Source of the DNA: Cichorium intybus
Lineage: Eukaryota > Streptophyta > Magnoliopsida > Asterales > Asteraceae
NCBI GenBank assembly: GCA_023525715.1
Contig: CM042014.1
Coordinates: 17,426,563 to 17,490,562 of the forward strand
DNA: 64,000 nucleotides
Reading direction: 5' to 3'
Shown: one piece after another, positions 46,501-63,909 of the stretch
Layout: each line of letters begins with the position of its first letter
How positions within the stretch are numbered: the stretch's first letter is position 1
Position numbers and translations under genes: made by a program
The notes under the pieces: generated by a model
Told to the model about the DNA's origin: nothing
Seen by the model: the letters and a program-made list of their open reading frames with translations, nothing else
Databases searched by the model: none

Positions 46501-47259
46501 TAATGTTTGGCCCGGGCAATGATGTTCCCTAAGGAGACTATAGGTGAATCTACTGGGACGGTACCACTCCCTTCGCGAAGTAGATGTCCTAAGCTAATAA
46601 GGCCAGGATGGACTGATCAAGTTCTCTCCATTCTGGTATAGACTTGGGGTATCACCAAGAGTGATTAATGCATGGAGTATAAAAATCCAATTGTGTTAAG
46701 ATACAAGTCAAGCTAAAGGAAAGAAAAATAAAGGTTGTGTTATTAGCTTTCTTACTCGAATTATTTGAAAGGCTTTGAAAGTAAAATGTTTTTACATGTT
46801 ATGAAAGGTTTGACAACTAGTGTCAATACATGAATTGTTTATAAAAGGTTTTGGAAAATAATTGAGTTATGCTTATAATTGTTTTGTGTCCAAACCCATG
46901 TAGCTCACGAAACCTTTTCGTCTTACGTATTTTATTTTATGCTATGTATCCCAGGTTCTAGACACGAGGGATAGAAGCAAGTAGATGACCCAAAAAAATT
47001 AGGATTTTAGAAGGAGTGAGCTTTGACCGATGTAACGGTTTGTATCCTAACTTGCTTTCTATGGTGTAGTATGATATGGAGTTGTAACCCCCGAAGTTGT
47101 TTAAACCTTTTTAAAACTTAAATGTTTTTGTTGGGACCGACATTTTAAGACGTGACTCGACATCATGAGAAAAGTTTTTTTTAAAGTCGACATTTTGTCA
47201 CGTAATGTTTTTATAAAATATTACACTTCTCAAAGTGTATCAAAGATTGGGGTGTTACA
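43533..47259 (+). mobile_element. Solo LTR B2 with 5-bp TSD AATTA
   Basis: 3,727 bp, TGTGACAATC...GGGGTGTTACA, flanked by AATTA at 43528-43532 and 47260-47264. Removing LTR and duplication restores the order of repeat C. It shares internal blocks with the B1 LTR, including CGCGAAGTAGAT at about 46574 and ACTTGGGGTATCAC at about 46645. It contains dyads ACACACACGTGTGTGT (44317-44332) and a longer relative at 44397-44424, a GC-rich stretch (44540-44770) and a 36-bp minisatellite (46199-46400). A solo LTR is the product of unequal recombination between the two LTRs of one element. Open frames of about 100 codons at 44174-44516 are not supported as genes. Confidence 0.88.
46199..46400 (+). repeat. 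36-bp minisatellite in solo LTR B2
   Basis: Six units beginning ATGTTTTGGCAT at 46199, 46232, 46266, 46302, 46338 and 46374. The last spacings are exactly 36, which keeps a VMKECFGIKPY-like frame open by chance of length. A decayed version is in the B1 LTR (about 9190-9440). Confidence 0.85.
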
Positions 47260-47857
47260 AATTAGTAACAAATGATTTTTATGGGTGCTTATTATCTCAT
47301 TTCAAAATCATGGAGTTTTAATCTTTAAGGTAGAAGTTAAGCTTTTAGCTTCCTTTAAATTTGGTGATTCTTAAAGTATAATGCTAGTCAATTTATTTAA
47401 ACAAAATGCTTATTTGATTTATGACTTTGATTAAGAAGGATGTCATAGAGCTTTCTTGATATCCATACAAACTAAGAATAATCTAGATAACACTAGCTTT
47501 AGAGTTGTTATAGCCATTTTGATTTGAGCAAAGATATTGCACCTAGAACCATAATGATAAACTAGTTAATTGATTCAAGAGATGGAATCCAATGCTAACT
47601 CCTTTTTTCCCAATTTATCAAATTACCATTTTCATAAGTAGCAACCTACTTTACTATTTCTTTCTTTTTAGTCTTAATAGTTCAAAACTTTCAAAACCCC
47701 AATTATTTACTTTATGTTGTTTTACAAATTACCTTTATGGATGGATTGCATAGAATTGTAAATTGAACCAATCTCCGTGGATACGATCCCTTTACCGCTA
47801 TACGCAAATTTGTGTATTGGAAATAGGGTTTATTTTTGTTGGTCTCGACAACCACCA

Positions 47858-49550
47858 ATGGGATGACCACACCCTACAGCCTATAAGAAATGGAAATGAG
47901 AATCCCAAAACCTTGAAGTGAATCTTGCATCTCTATCAAACGTAATAGAAGATGGTACTCCATGTAGTCTTACTAGTTTATCAACATAGATCTTTACTAA
48001 TTTCTCAAGTGACATAGTTTCCTTGATGGCTAAATCACCCAAATTGGGTCATTTCCTTTACTTGTTCTTGGTAATTCAACGATGAAACCCATTGTGATTC
48101 AGTATTCCCACTTTCCAGCTGGTATTTGTAGTAATTGGGCATTTCCATAAGGTAGTTGATCTCCGGCTTTGACTTATGCATACGTTGCACATTTTGAGAT
48201 GTACTTAGCCACTCTTGAATTCATTCATGGCCAACAATAAAGTATTTTCATATCTTGACATGTTTTGGTACTCCCAGAGTGAATGAAATACTTAAGACTT
48301 GTGGGAATATTTAAGACTAGTTTATGATTTCCTCGGAATTTGGGGACCCAAATTCGTCCCTCGAATATTTTCAATCCTTCACTATTTTCTTCAATTACTT
48401 GATTCTTTCACAATCTTTTCTTTTCGAATTCCTCACTTACCAATACTTCTTTTTATGCAACTTTGGTTGATTCTATCAAGCTAGAAACCAAATCAATACG
48501 CATTGATCTTCCTTGAATAGAATTTTCGTGTACTTTTCAGCTCAATGCATTGATTACAACATTAGCCTTCTCGACATGGTAAATAATCTTACAGTCGTAG
48601 TTACCGATAAGTTTAGACCACCTTCTTTGCCTCATGTTTAACTCTTTTTATGCAAACACATATAGGAGCTTTTGTGATTCATATAAAGTTTACATTTCGT
48701 TCCATAATTGTAGTGTCTCCAAAGTTTTAAAGCAAACATAATAGCCGTAAGCTCCAAGTCATGAGCTGTGTATCTCGATTTCGTGTCTTTTAATTATTTA
48801 GAAGCATAAGCAATGACCCTTCTTCTCTACATTAAGACACATCTGAGCCCTTTGTTTGATGCATCAATATGAACAACGAAGCCTTCTATTCCGTCTGGTA
48901 GAGTGAGAACGTGACTACTACATAGTTTTTGCTTTAACAATGTGAAGGCCTCGTCTTGCTTTTTGTCCAAAATGAACTTGAATCTTTTTCTAGTCAACAT
49001 CGAGAGTGGAATCGCAATCCGTAGGCCTTATCTTACTCTCTTTAGGGTCTTCAGGGTTTCCCATTTCATTACTACTTCGATTTAGTCGGGTCGACCTTGA
49101 TTCCTTTTCGAGACACAACATGTCTAAGAAGTTGGACTTCTCTTAACGAAAATTCACATTTTGAAACTTTTGGATATAATTTCTCCAACTTCAAGACTTC
49201 CAATACTTCTCGCAAATGTTGTTCATGATCTCTTTCATTTTTTGAGTAGATCAAAGAGTCGTTAATGAAAACTATAACGGATTTGTCAAGGAAAGTTTGC
49301 TATAACAATTCATTGAATCCATGAAAATAGCTGGGGCATTAGTGATACCGAATGACATTACTAGCAATTTGTAATGACCATAACATGTACAAAAGGTTGT
49401 GTTTTCAACATCTCTATTTTTCACTCGGACTTGGTGATAGCTTGAACGTAAATCAATCTTTAAAAAATAGTCAACTACTTGAAGTTGACCAAAGACCAAA
49501 GATGTCATCTGTTCTTGGCAAAGGATGTGAGATTTTGCCTTGGGTTGCAT
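47858..49550 (-). pseudogene. pol: Ty3/Gypsy pol remnant: RT, RNase H, integrase
   Basis: Read on the minus strand in order. RT covers 49550-49075, with KIDLRSSYHQVRV and YGHYKLLVMSFGITNAPAIF, then after a frameshift near 49300 the active-site loop FINDSLIYSK. RNase H covers about 49000-48550, with HIDAS, VIAYASK and a WRHYNYGTKCKLY phrase. Integrase runs from about 48320 to 47880, with HSGSTKTCQDM and VRLHGVPSSITFDRDARF. The catalytic FxDD is FIND (first Asp replaced by Asn). Several frameshifts and stops are present. Domain order RT-RH-INT identifies Ty3/Gypsy, and the phrases fit the chromovirus/Tekay group. The right border of repeat C abuts the integrase end, consistent with C having inserted into this gene. 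Confidence 0.82.
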
Positions 49551-51299
<1,749 letters not shown>

Positions 51300-51302
51300 G
51301 TT

Positions 51303-51314
51303 TGGTATCAGAGC
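51303..51314 (+). promoter_or_regulatory. Primer binding site, tRNA-Met type (G)
   Basis: TGGTATCAGAGC followed by ATGAGTTTAAG. The B1 element has the decayed equivalent at 3708 followed by CATAGTTTAAG, so B1 and G share their 5' leader. Confidence 0.8.
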
Positions 51315-51990
51315 ATGAGTTTAAGTGAACTAAGTATTAGGAATAGTGCTTAGACTTAAACTATAATGCTCTTAAGGATGTTTGAACTCTAAGGCAGTTG
51401 GCCCTAAAAACTTATTGGTAAAAACTTACATGTGCTTAAGTTTCCAATCGTTTAATTAGTGAATTAAAGTTACCATGTAATGATATGGACCTAAATATAA
51501 GCTCCTTATGTGGAAGTGGAGTGACGACATTGAAGGATGAAGCAGCACATTGCCAGCATGTGGGACATCTTATAGAAATATTTTTTTACAATTTTTTGTA
51601 TATTTGTTTTTATGTATGTTTTTCTAAGATCTTTTGTGTTTACATCTTTGATTTTATGGGTGTTTTTTGTTTTTTGTTTTTTTTTTCCGTTTATTTTTTT
51701 GTTACAAATCATTTTTCAACTTTTTTATATATTTGTTTGCATGCATGGGGTTGTAAAAACATGTAAAAATTTATTTTTTTTTACATATTCGTCTTCATAA
51801 ATTTTCTATAGTAACACAGGGATGTGCTACCCCTGGTTAAGAAACATTTAGAAGTCACACATTATGTATCATGTAGTACTAAGTTTATATCAATTTTGTA
51901 TCATGCAATATTATTATATGCCTCTATTGTCTTTTATATGGAATGTATCCCACTTCCGACATCAATTTTTCCCAATAATATATTTTGTCT
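51315..51990 (+). other. Leader of G and T-rich unassigned sequence
   Basis: Similarity to the B1 leader continues for about 60-80 bp, after which no gag is found. From about 51570 the sequence is T-rich and unassigned. Confidence 0.4.
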
Positions 51991-51997
51991 TTACGAT

Positions 51998-52158
51998 GAG
52001 AGTATAGTTGGTTGAGGTGCTGAATTCGATACTAGAGGTTCAATGTTTAAACTCCTTGACACGCCTAAAATATATAGTTAGTATTCCACGATTAACTTCC
52101 CACGTGTGCCGTGAGACGGGTTGACGTAGGCCGTTCAGATAACACGGCTTACCTTTTT
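51998..52158 (+). mobile_element. Decayed tRNA-derived SINE
   Basis: TAGTTGGTTGAGGTGCTGA (A-box-like) and AGGTTCAATGTTTAAACTCC (B-box-like) are followed by a body with CCACGTGTGCCGTGAGACGG and GGCCGTTCAGATAACACGG, then a T-run. This layout is familiar from eudicot SINEs. No target duplication is visible. Confidence 0.5.
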
Positions 52159-52761
52159 TCATATGACATGTATGCTATGTCAAATACATATCAGTATGTA
52201 TGAGACATATTAATGTTGTTTCTACCGTTTTTATAAAATGATTATAGTGTTTTGTATTGACGTGTTACACATACAATATCTTAAGACTATATTGTTTCCG
52301 ATGGTTTTGTATCATTTGTGCATAAACTGCTAAAAGCATATTAACAATCTGTATCATTATATTTGAAAAGGCAACATCATAACTTTGTATATTTCAAAAA
52401 TAAACGTAGTGAAGTTTTTTTTAGCAAAATAAGTCGTAAAATGGTTGAAGCAATTGTTGACTTGTATGGGTACAGTGTTCAACTCTATTTAATAATTAAT
52501 TAATAATAGATAAGATATTATTCTATAAGGTCATAACTATTGAATTGAATTTACGAAGACTTGGAAAACTTCTAGAAGTTGGTTGCATTTTACCACAAAT
52601 TGTTTGCTTGACCGATGCTAGTTAATGGGAAGGCAATATTGAATTTCTTTTGACTTAGTCTTTTACGTATTGAATTTCTTTTATAACTTAAGAAATGTTA
52701 TATTTCATGAGTGTTGTTATATACATCCGGATTTAGATAATCTTACACTAACAACCTAGGA
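52159..52761. other. Intergenic, no gene seen
   Basis: AT-rich with no frames or repeat ends that I can support. Confidence 0.4.
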
Positions 52762-53396
52762 TTCATTAATTACCCAGAATTATTTAATTACCTTATTATT
52801 ATATAATGATTGTTTTTATTTTTTCAATTAACCTTTTGTCAATTAATTATTACACTAACTTTAAAATTAATATATTAATATTTAAATATTTTATTTTAAA
52901 CTCATTTTTTTCCAATTAAATTTTTTAATTATTTATAATAGTTTGAAAATAAACATCTTTAACTTCATTTATTTCTTAATTTTAATTCAACCTAACAAAA
53001 TATGAGACAAAATTCTGTAATAGCTAATCCTCGATGAACCTTCGGTTAAGAAAAATGCACATGGACGCCCAAAAGTGAAGCATGTCCAACATCAAAGTCA
53101 ATCTACTCAAAAATCGTTTATAAGTATAGAGGATTAGTTGTTACAAAATTTTGTCTCATATTTTGTTATGTTGAATTAAAAATTAAGAAATACATGAAGT
53201 TGATGATGATTAGCTTCAAATATATTTATACTATTATAAATAATAAAAAAATTAATTGGAAAAATTAATGAGTTTGAAATAAAATATTTAAATAATAATA
53301 TATTAATTTTAAAGTTAATGTAATAATTAATTGACAAAAGATTAATTGGAAAATAAAATAAAACAATCATTATATAATAATAGTATAATTAATGAA
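52762..53396. repeat. Long hairpin: about 270-bp inverted arms, 96-nt loop
   Basis: The left arm (52762-53032) and right arm (53129-53396) are complementary over nearly their whole length at roughly 85-90 percent by eye. Shared landmarks are ATTATATAATGATTG, TTGTCAATTAATTATTACA, AATATGAGACAAAATT and TAGCTAATCCTC / GAGGATTAG. It is probably a foldback transposon. A transcript would form a long double-stranded RNA. Confidence 0.75.
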
Positions 53397-53536
53397 TTTT
53401 AAGTAATTAATAAATCGTAAATAATTAATGATCTTAAAAATATAAATTAACCGAAAGTAGTCAAAAAATTGATTGAAGTGTACTAAGATAGAGTGTATAA
53501 ATAACATATCAGGTTAGTGGTGCATTGTGTTGAGAG

Positions 53537-54083
53537 CAATGTTTTAAAAACCGGTTTGAACCGGCCGGTTGGACCGGTTAAATTGAGAACCGGAGGTGAG
53601 GACGGTTTGACTAGAGCTGGTTTTATGATGATTTCATGACCGGAATAAACCGGCCGGTTTTGGTTAAAAAACCGGTTGAACCGGGCCGGTTTTGGTAAAA
53701 AACTGGTTTAATCGTTTGTAGTGAACCGGAATGGAAAGACCTTATCTTGGGCTTTTGTATTTGGTTTGAGCTAAAAACTCTTAAGTTTTAAATACTTTAA
53801 ACTAAAATCAATCTACTATAAAAATAAAATATGTCTTATATGACATTGCCGCCTTGTGTCTTCTCAATCTTATACATGATACAACTTTTGATTTACTTTC
53901 TTTATCCTACTTGTTGTTATTTGTATTTTTATTGGTTGAACTTATTGATGCGAAATTCTTGGTTTCATATATGCAGGAAAATAGTAAAACACATAAAAGT
54001 TCTGAAAACCGGTTTGACCAAGCGGTTGAACCAGAAAACATCACTAGCCCGACTTGATTATAAAACCGGTTTTTAAAACATTG
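53537..54083. mobile_element. CCGG-rich hAT-like MITE
   Basis: 547 bp with terminal inverted repeats CAATGTTTTAAAAACCGG at both ends. Subterminal CCGGTTTGAACCGGCCGG clusters occur on both sides. Left flank GTTGAGAG. Right flank, after removing the TRIM at 54088, GTTAGAGAG, so the two agree except for one extra A. This suggests an 8-bp duplication as in hAT elements. Confidence 0.65.
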
Positions 54084-54087
54084 GTTA

Positions 54088-54635
54088 TGTTAGTGTATCC
54101 CACATTGGTGCGACACGGTCTTATGAGTTTGTATATATGTTGGAGTCTCCCCTCTCTCCACAAGGGCTCTTTTGGAGAGACACTCTTGGGCTCCACATAT
54201 ATTTACATGGTATCAGAGCCAGTGTCGCGCACCCTGTAACCTCATCGAGCCTACGTCTCTGAGGGGGAGTGTTAGTGTATCCCACATTGGTGCGACACGG
54301 TCTTACAAGTGTGTATATATGTTGAGGGGGAGTGTTAGTGTATCCCACATTGGTGCGACACGGTCCTATAAATTTGTATATATGTTTGAAGTCTTCATTC
54401 TCTCCACAAGGGCTCTTTTGGAGAGACACTATTGGGCTCCACATATATTTACATGGTATCAGAGCCGGTGTCCCGCACCCCCGAACCTCATCGAGCCTAC
54501 GTCTCTGAGGGGGAGTGTTAGTATATCCCACATTGGTGCGACACGGTCTTATGAGTTTGTATATATGTTGGAGTCTCCCCTCTCTCCACAAGGGCTCTTT
54601 TGGAGAGACACTCTTGGGCTCCACATATATTTACA
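54088..54635 (+). mobile_element. TRIM retroelement array with perfect TSD GGTTA
   Basis: LTR1 54088-54207, LTR2 partial 54270 to about 54322, LTR3 54333-54453, LTR4 54516-54635. Full LTRs are 120-121 bp, TGTTAGTGTATCC...ATATTTACA. Each full internal segment is only about 62 bp: PBS TGGTATCAGAGCC directly after LTR1 (54208) and LTR3 (54454), ending in PPT CTGAGGGGGAG before the next LTR. Flanks GGTTA at 54083-54087 and 54636-54640 are identical. TRIMs are tiny non-coding LTR elements mobilised by other elements' proteins. Tandem forms arise by LTR recombination. Open frames crossing this array are artefacts. Confidence 0.93.
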
Positions 54636-54640
54636 GGTTA

Positions 54641-56198
54641 GAGAGAAATTTTCTAATCGGCAACAATACTATATGGGCTGGGATTTAGTTACAACCGTGT
54701 CATGTTATTATGGGTTTTAGATGTGACATAGCTTTCGGTTATGTTATGGTTTTTATTTATTTTCTTAATAAAACATGTCCCAAAATGGAGATATTACACT
54801 GCATCGCCTGGTCAGGTTTTTCATATTCTTTTGTCAAGATTTTATGTTAGGGAATATTGTTTTTATCGTTCTCCTTATGTTGGAGAAACTTATTAAAATT
54901 AAAAGCTATTTATCAATATTATCCATCATAAAAACTGTTTTAAGTGTGAAGAAAGTGTTTTGGACCATCTGTTTGTTTGGGTCGTGTACAGTTGGGCAAG
55001 TTACATATGCTAAAGGTCGGGCTTGTAAACCAATCATATCTTTTAAACGATTACAGTTTTTCTCATTTACTTCATCTAATTCTAATATTCTAATTTTAAT
55101 GGCATAATTTGATAAAATTATAATACCACACAAGCAAAATCCGCATATTTACTAATATTTTACAAATTGTCTGATAGAAAGAAATGTTGAATAACACAAG
55201 TTTTCATATTATATAATAGAAACATGTATCCTACAAGCATACATATGTCTTTATTTACAAGATATAGTCTGTGTTAATATCTATATCATTATATAATACA
55301 TACATAATTTACAACCATCTTAATGCATAAAAGTCTTAATTTTTAAGATAGTACAACCCTTCATTGCATAGCCATTCACACTTCTTTGGCTGAAAACACA
55401 AATCACTAGCTCCTTTGGCTGAAATCACAAAATCACACGGATTGGTGTAATGGTGACCTTGGATTGGATTGCTGACCTGGTAGCTTTTTATCCATACGAT
55501 TATTTCATCATCCATCGTTTCAAAAAACCATCCATCTTCCCTCCTTCACCAACCTTTACGCCCTGTTCCCGAGTTTCATTAAAGAAAAGAAAGGAAAGGA
55601 AAGGAAAATATGGAGAGAAAAGAAACGGGTGGAAAAGAAAGGATTAATCACTTTCGTGTTCCCGAGTTCAGAGGAAAAGTAAGGAAAATAAAATAATTTT
55701 TTGTTCCCGAGTTGAAAGGAGAGAAAGGAACACGACAAATTGACAAATTTACCCCTAATCTATTTTCGCACAAAAAATAATAATATTTAAATTCCAATCA
55801 TCGTCAATATATTTTCGCACAAAAAATAATAGAATTTAAATTTCAATCATCATCAATAAAACTAACAAAATTACAATTCTACCTCTAATATGTTTTTCGT
55901 CATTTCCTTGTTGTATTAAATGATATCTGAATGAAATTCATTAATTTCCAATCTGTACACCGTTTTCAAGGAAATCATGTAGCTCAGAGTCCTTTTCTAT
56001 GGGAGAAATAGTACCTATGTAAAACTATATTTCAAATATATTAATGGAGTAATTTTCAGTTCGAAAACAAGTCTTGTTCTAAATCATCCGTTACAGTATT
56101 TCACCTATCATGCAAATTGCGGTAAATAGTTCTAACTTCTAAACCCAAACACTTCATAAATCATCCGTTACACTATAATTCTTTCTTTATGCAAGGTA
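54641..56198. other. Intergenic, no gene supported
   Basis: A 110-codon frame at 54775-55107 lacks any family signature. TTCCCGAGTT occurs three times within about 145 bp (55567-55710), with A/G-rich spacers. Confidence 0.4.
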
Positions 56199-57753
<1,555 letters not shown>

Positions 57754-57829
57754 CGTGTGTGTAATATACTAAAATTATTTATGTGTGTAGTGTGTGATAT
57801 AGTGTTTGTGTATGCAAAATAATCAATAT

Positions 57830-58800
57830 ATCTTATAAAAGAAGCATATTTACAAGCACCACATCGATTTGAAACTTGCATGTCTTTTCATATTTCCAAT
57901 GACTTTTTAAAATTTTTTTATAATGCTTACTAATTGCTTTATAATAACCATATTTTTTATAATCATCTAAACTATGTGTATTCAATAAAGATTATAACAA
58001 AGCATTATTCTTGCATTTTTAATAAAAATATAATTAACATTTACATTTGATAATGGTTTTTACAAAATACTTAGTAAATTATATATAAACTATGTGTATT
58101 TAATAAAGACTATAATAAAGTATTATTGTTGCATTTCTAATAAAAATATAACCATATTAATTTGAATTTTTTTCTCTTTGTCCCACATTGATTCACATAC
58201 ATATATGACATTCCATCTTTCTCTTATATAGTGCCACTTATTTGCTTCCACTGTCCATCAAGTTTAATCATATTATGACTTTCAAGTCTATTATTAGTGA
58301 TCATTTTATCATTAAACAAGTTTTTATCGTAAAGTTTTAAAGTATTTTATTATTTAGTTTCAACTTCTTGATGTATTGAAACTCAAAAATCAAAATTAAA
58401 ATTACTCAAAACTTTTAAAAACTTGATTAGGTTGAAAGATTATATGTCGTTTGTAAACAATGAAAGCGGTGTAAACATTTTTCGACTCAAGAGTATGTAT
58501 ATACATAAAAATTTTCATTTGAGAACGTTTTAACTATCTCATATAAAAACATCATTCAAAACAATGTGATTCAACATTAATAATTTATCTTTTACCATAT
58601 TATTTTGATTTTTCATAGTCCCACATTGCTTCACACATCTATCCAACCTTTCATCATTCCCTTATATGATACCACTCATTTGATTCAATTATCCATCAAT
58701 CTTGATAATAATATGACTTTTAAGTATATCATATTAAAAATGTCAATAGTGTTGACATTTTTTAGATTTACCGCGATATATGTACATAAAATTTTTGAAT
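57830..58800. repeat. Decayed repeats with internal duplications
   Basis: A block containing ACTATGTGTATTCAATAAAG is repeated about 120 bp apart (about 57971 and 58090). A second block starting GTCCCACATTGATTCACA recurs as CCCACATTGCTTCACACA (about 58181 and 58619). ATCTTATAAAAGAAGC at about 57830 and a hairpin-arm relic at 57866 recall the Helitron-like family. Confidence 0.5.
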
Positions 58801-59558
58801 AGTAAACGTTTAATCATTATTCAAACAAACTGACACTTCGTTTTTATTTCCTCTTTTTATAATTTATTTAACACATTTTATTTCATTTTTAGTATGATTC
58901 GCATGCATATTTTGTATTTTTATATATTTTATCATTCGGAGATGTTTTCTAGTCTTTTTGTGTTTAAATGTAGATATTATTGAAGACTAGTGGGAGCGGG
59001 ATGAGCCAAACGGAAGATTATAGCGGACGAAACAGGACGATATTTTGGAACGCGGAATTTTCGAAGACTCGGATTTTCTATCGGGCTTGGACTTGAAGCA
59101 AAGCAATGGACCAAGAAAAAAGACATGGACTTCATTGGGTTTACCTAGCCCAAAATGGTGGTCAAAGAGGTCAAAAACCGGGTTTAGACCAAAGAAGAAT
59201 GAGACAATATGTGCTTTTTGCGAGCTGGACCGGATCAACCCCAAAGTGGGCTTTTTACCCTTTTGCGCGACCCGCGCAAAATGCGCAGAGGGACATTTTT
59301 GTCATTTCAAGTGTGGGTCAGCTATAAGTGGGTCTTTGGCAAGGGTTTTCTTCATCTTTTACACCATATTTCAGAGGATTTCATGGGAGAGCTTCCTTGG
59401 AGCTTTGGAGAAGATTTCTTGAAGCTTTGCTCCACATTTTCTTCACTTGGGTTTGTGATTTTGCTACATTTATGCTTGGTATATTCATTTACACTTTGAT
59501 TCTTGTTGTTCTAGCCATGTTTGGCTAGAACTCTTTATTATCAATATTGGGTGTAATC

Positions 59559-62744
<3,186 letters not shown>

Positions 62745-63512
62745 TAATCCATGAACAACTAGTTAGGGTTTGAAAGATTTATGAGTATTTGGTTCTTAAT
62801 CTATGAATGTAACTTGTTTAAAATACCAAGTTGTTCTTGTGTTCTTATTCATGAGTTTGGATGCTTGAATAATTATTGTCATTTGTTTTTCTAATTACGT
62901 AATCGATTTCTAAAACAAACTAGTGACAAATGATTTTTGTGGATGCTTATATTCATTTTTAATATCATAGAGTTGTGTTCTTCAAGGAGAAATGTAAGCT
63001 TTTTGATTTCCTTTGAGTTTGGTGATTCTTTAATCTATATTGCTAATAATTTTACTTGAGTTGAATGCTTATTTGACTTTTGACTTTGATTAAGACGGTT
63101 ATTAAGAACTTTTCTAATTTCCATACAATTAAGAAGAATCTAGGTGTTTCAAGCTTTTGAGATGCTATAGCTAAACTAGATTAAATTAAATACATTGCAC
63201 TATAAATCTTGATGATAAACCGACTAGTTGGAATTGTGATGAAATCCCAATATTGATAGTTTCTCAATATTTGATTCATTTCACCAAAATTTGATTATTT
63301 GCTTTTGTTTTCATTTTCAACTCAAACAATCAAATCCCCCCTTTTTATTTTATTTTGTTTAAAAATATATATTGTTTTGAATTGATCGCATTGTTTTACA
63401 AATTGAACCAATCTCCGTGGATACGATCCTTTACCGCTATATGCAAATTTGTGTACTAGAAGTAATTTTATTTTTGTTGGCCTCGACAACCACCACAAAC
63501 TAAGTTCAACTA

Positions 63513-63514
<2 letters not shown>

Positions 63515-63552
<38 letters not shown>
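63515..63552. repeat. (TA)n microsatellite, left of SINE
   Basis: 38 bp of TA ending at the SINE 5' end. Confidence 0.95.
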
Positions 63553-63554
<2 letters not shown>

Positions 63555-63907
63555 TGGCCGTAGCGGGTAAGATCCATGCCTCTCTTAGGAGAGGTTGTGG
63601 GTTCGAACCTTGCTGCGTGCAGGTTTGTCCCAAAGATATTACGGACGGTCTGTAGCCTCTGTGCTAGCCAGCGTAGTGTGTACCCGGGGCTGCTGGTTTA
63701 CCCAGTAGTCAGTTGCCATGCAGGGCGTTCTTACGGGGTGGGCGTGTGCTATGCACCAAGGTTTGCTGCTGCGTTGGTGGGACTAGTCTCTGTGCAGGCT
63801 CCTCGGCGAAGGAAGATTAACGAAGAACTGTTGGTCGCTCTGATGTACCTAGTGTAGCTTGTAGTATATTACGTCTCATGTAGTAGATTCATCCTTAACT
63901 TGCAAAA

Positions 63908-63909
<2 letters not shown>
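63553..63909 (+). mobile_element. tRNA-derived SINE inside (TA)n
   Basis: About 357 bp. A TGGCCGTAGCGGGTAAG phrase like the A-box region of Ser/Leu tRNAs and a B box GGTTCGAAC (63600-63608) are followed by a GC-rich body and a 3' CTTGC with a run of eight A. (TA)n flanks both sides, so its duplication is hidden in the microsatellite. Folding beyond the tRNA-like head is not evident, so it is not a functional tRNA gene. Confidence 0.75.

Larger units (their letters stand above)
42703..47857 (+). repeat. LTR-like repeat C, copy 1, split by a solo LTR
   Basis: Without the insertion at 43533-47264 this is about 1,423 bp, nearly identical in length and layout to copy 2 (58880-63495). Shared landmarks are AATTCGCATGCATATTTT near the start, CCCAAAATGGTGGTCAAAG, paired GC-rich motifs (TTGCGCGACCCGCGCAA type at 43034-43095), CTTGGAGCTTTGGAGAAG and a terminal block. 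The terminal block reads CTCCGTGGATACGATCCC, TTTACCGCTATA, and GTCTCGACAACCACCA at the end. The CTCC...GGAT-CGA-CC...TACCGCTATA block is also in the LTR 3' region of element A, so C is probably a related LTR. The exact start and target duplication are unresolved. Confidence 0.65.

Noticed and set aside
43674..47259. Alternative LTR start TGTTAAGACC at 43674 for B2
   Set aside because: It looks like an LTR start, but only the start at 43533 gives the matching AATTA duplication and restores repeat C.
54085..54640. CRISPR-like direct repeats
   Set aside because: The regular repeats are TRIM LTRs with PBS and PPT between them. The window is plant nuclear DNA.
54121..54720. Frames of 167 and 182 codons on opposite strands
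   Set aside because: Both cross the TRIM array and repeat with its LTRs, so they are not genes.
59045..59422. 125-codon frame and the opposing 85-codon frame
   Set aside because: They lie in LTR-like repeat C. The counterpart in copy 1 does not preserve the protein.
63553..63640. Functional tRNA gene
   Set aside because: It has A/B-box-like motifs but no cloverleaf closing into an acceptor stem, followed by a SINE body and poly(A).
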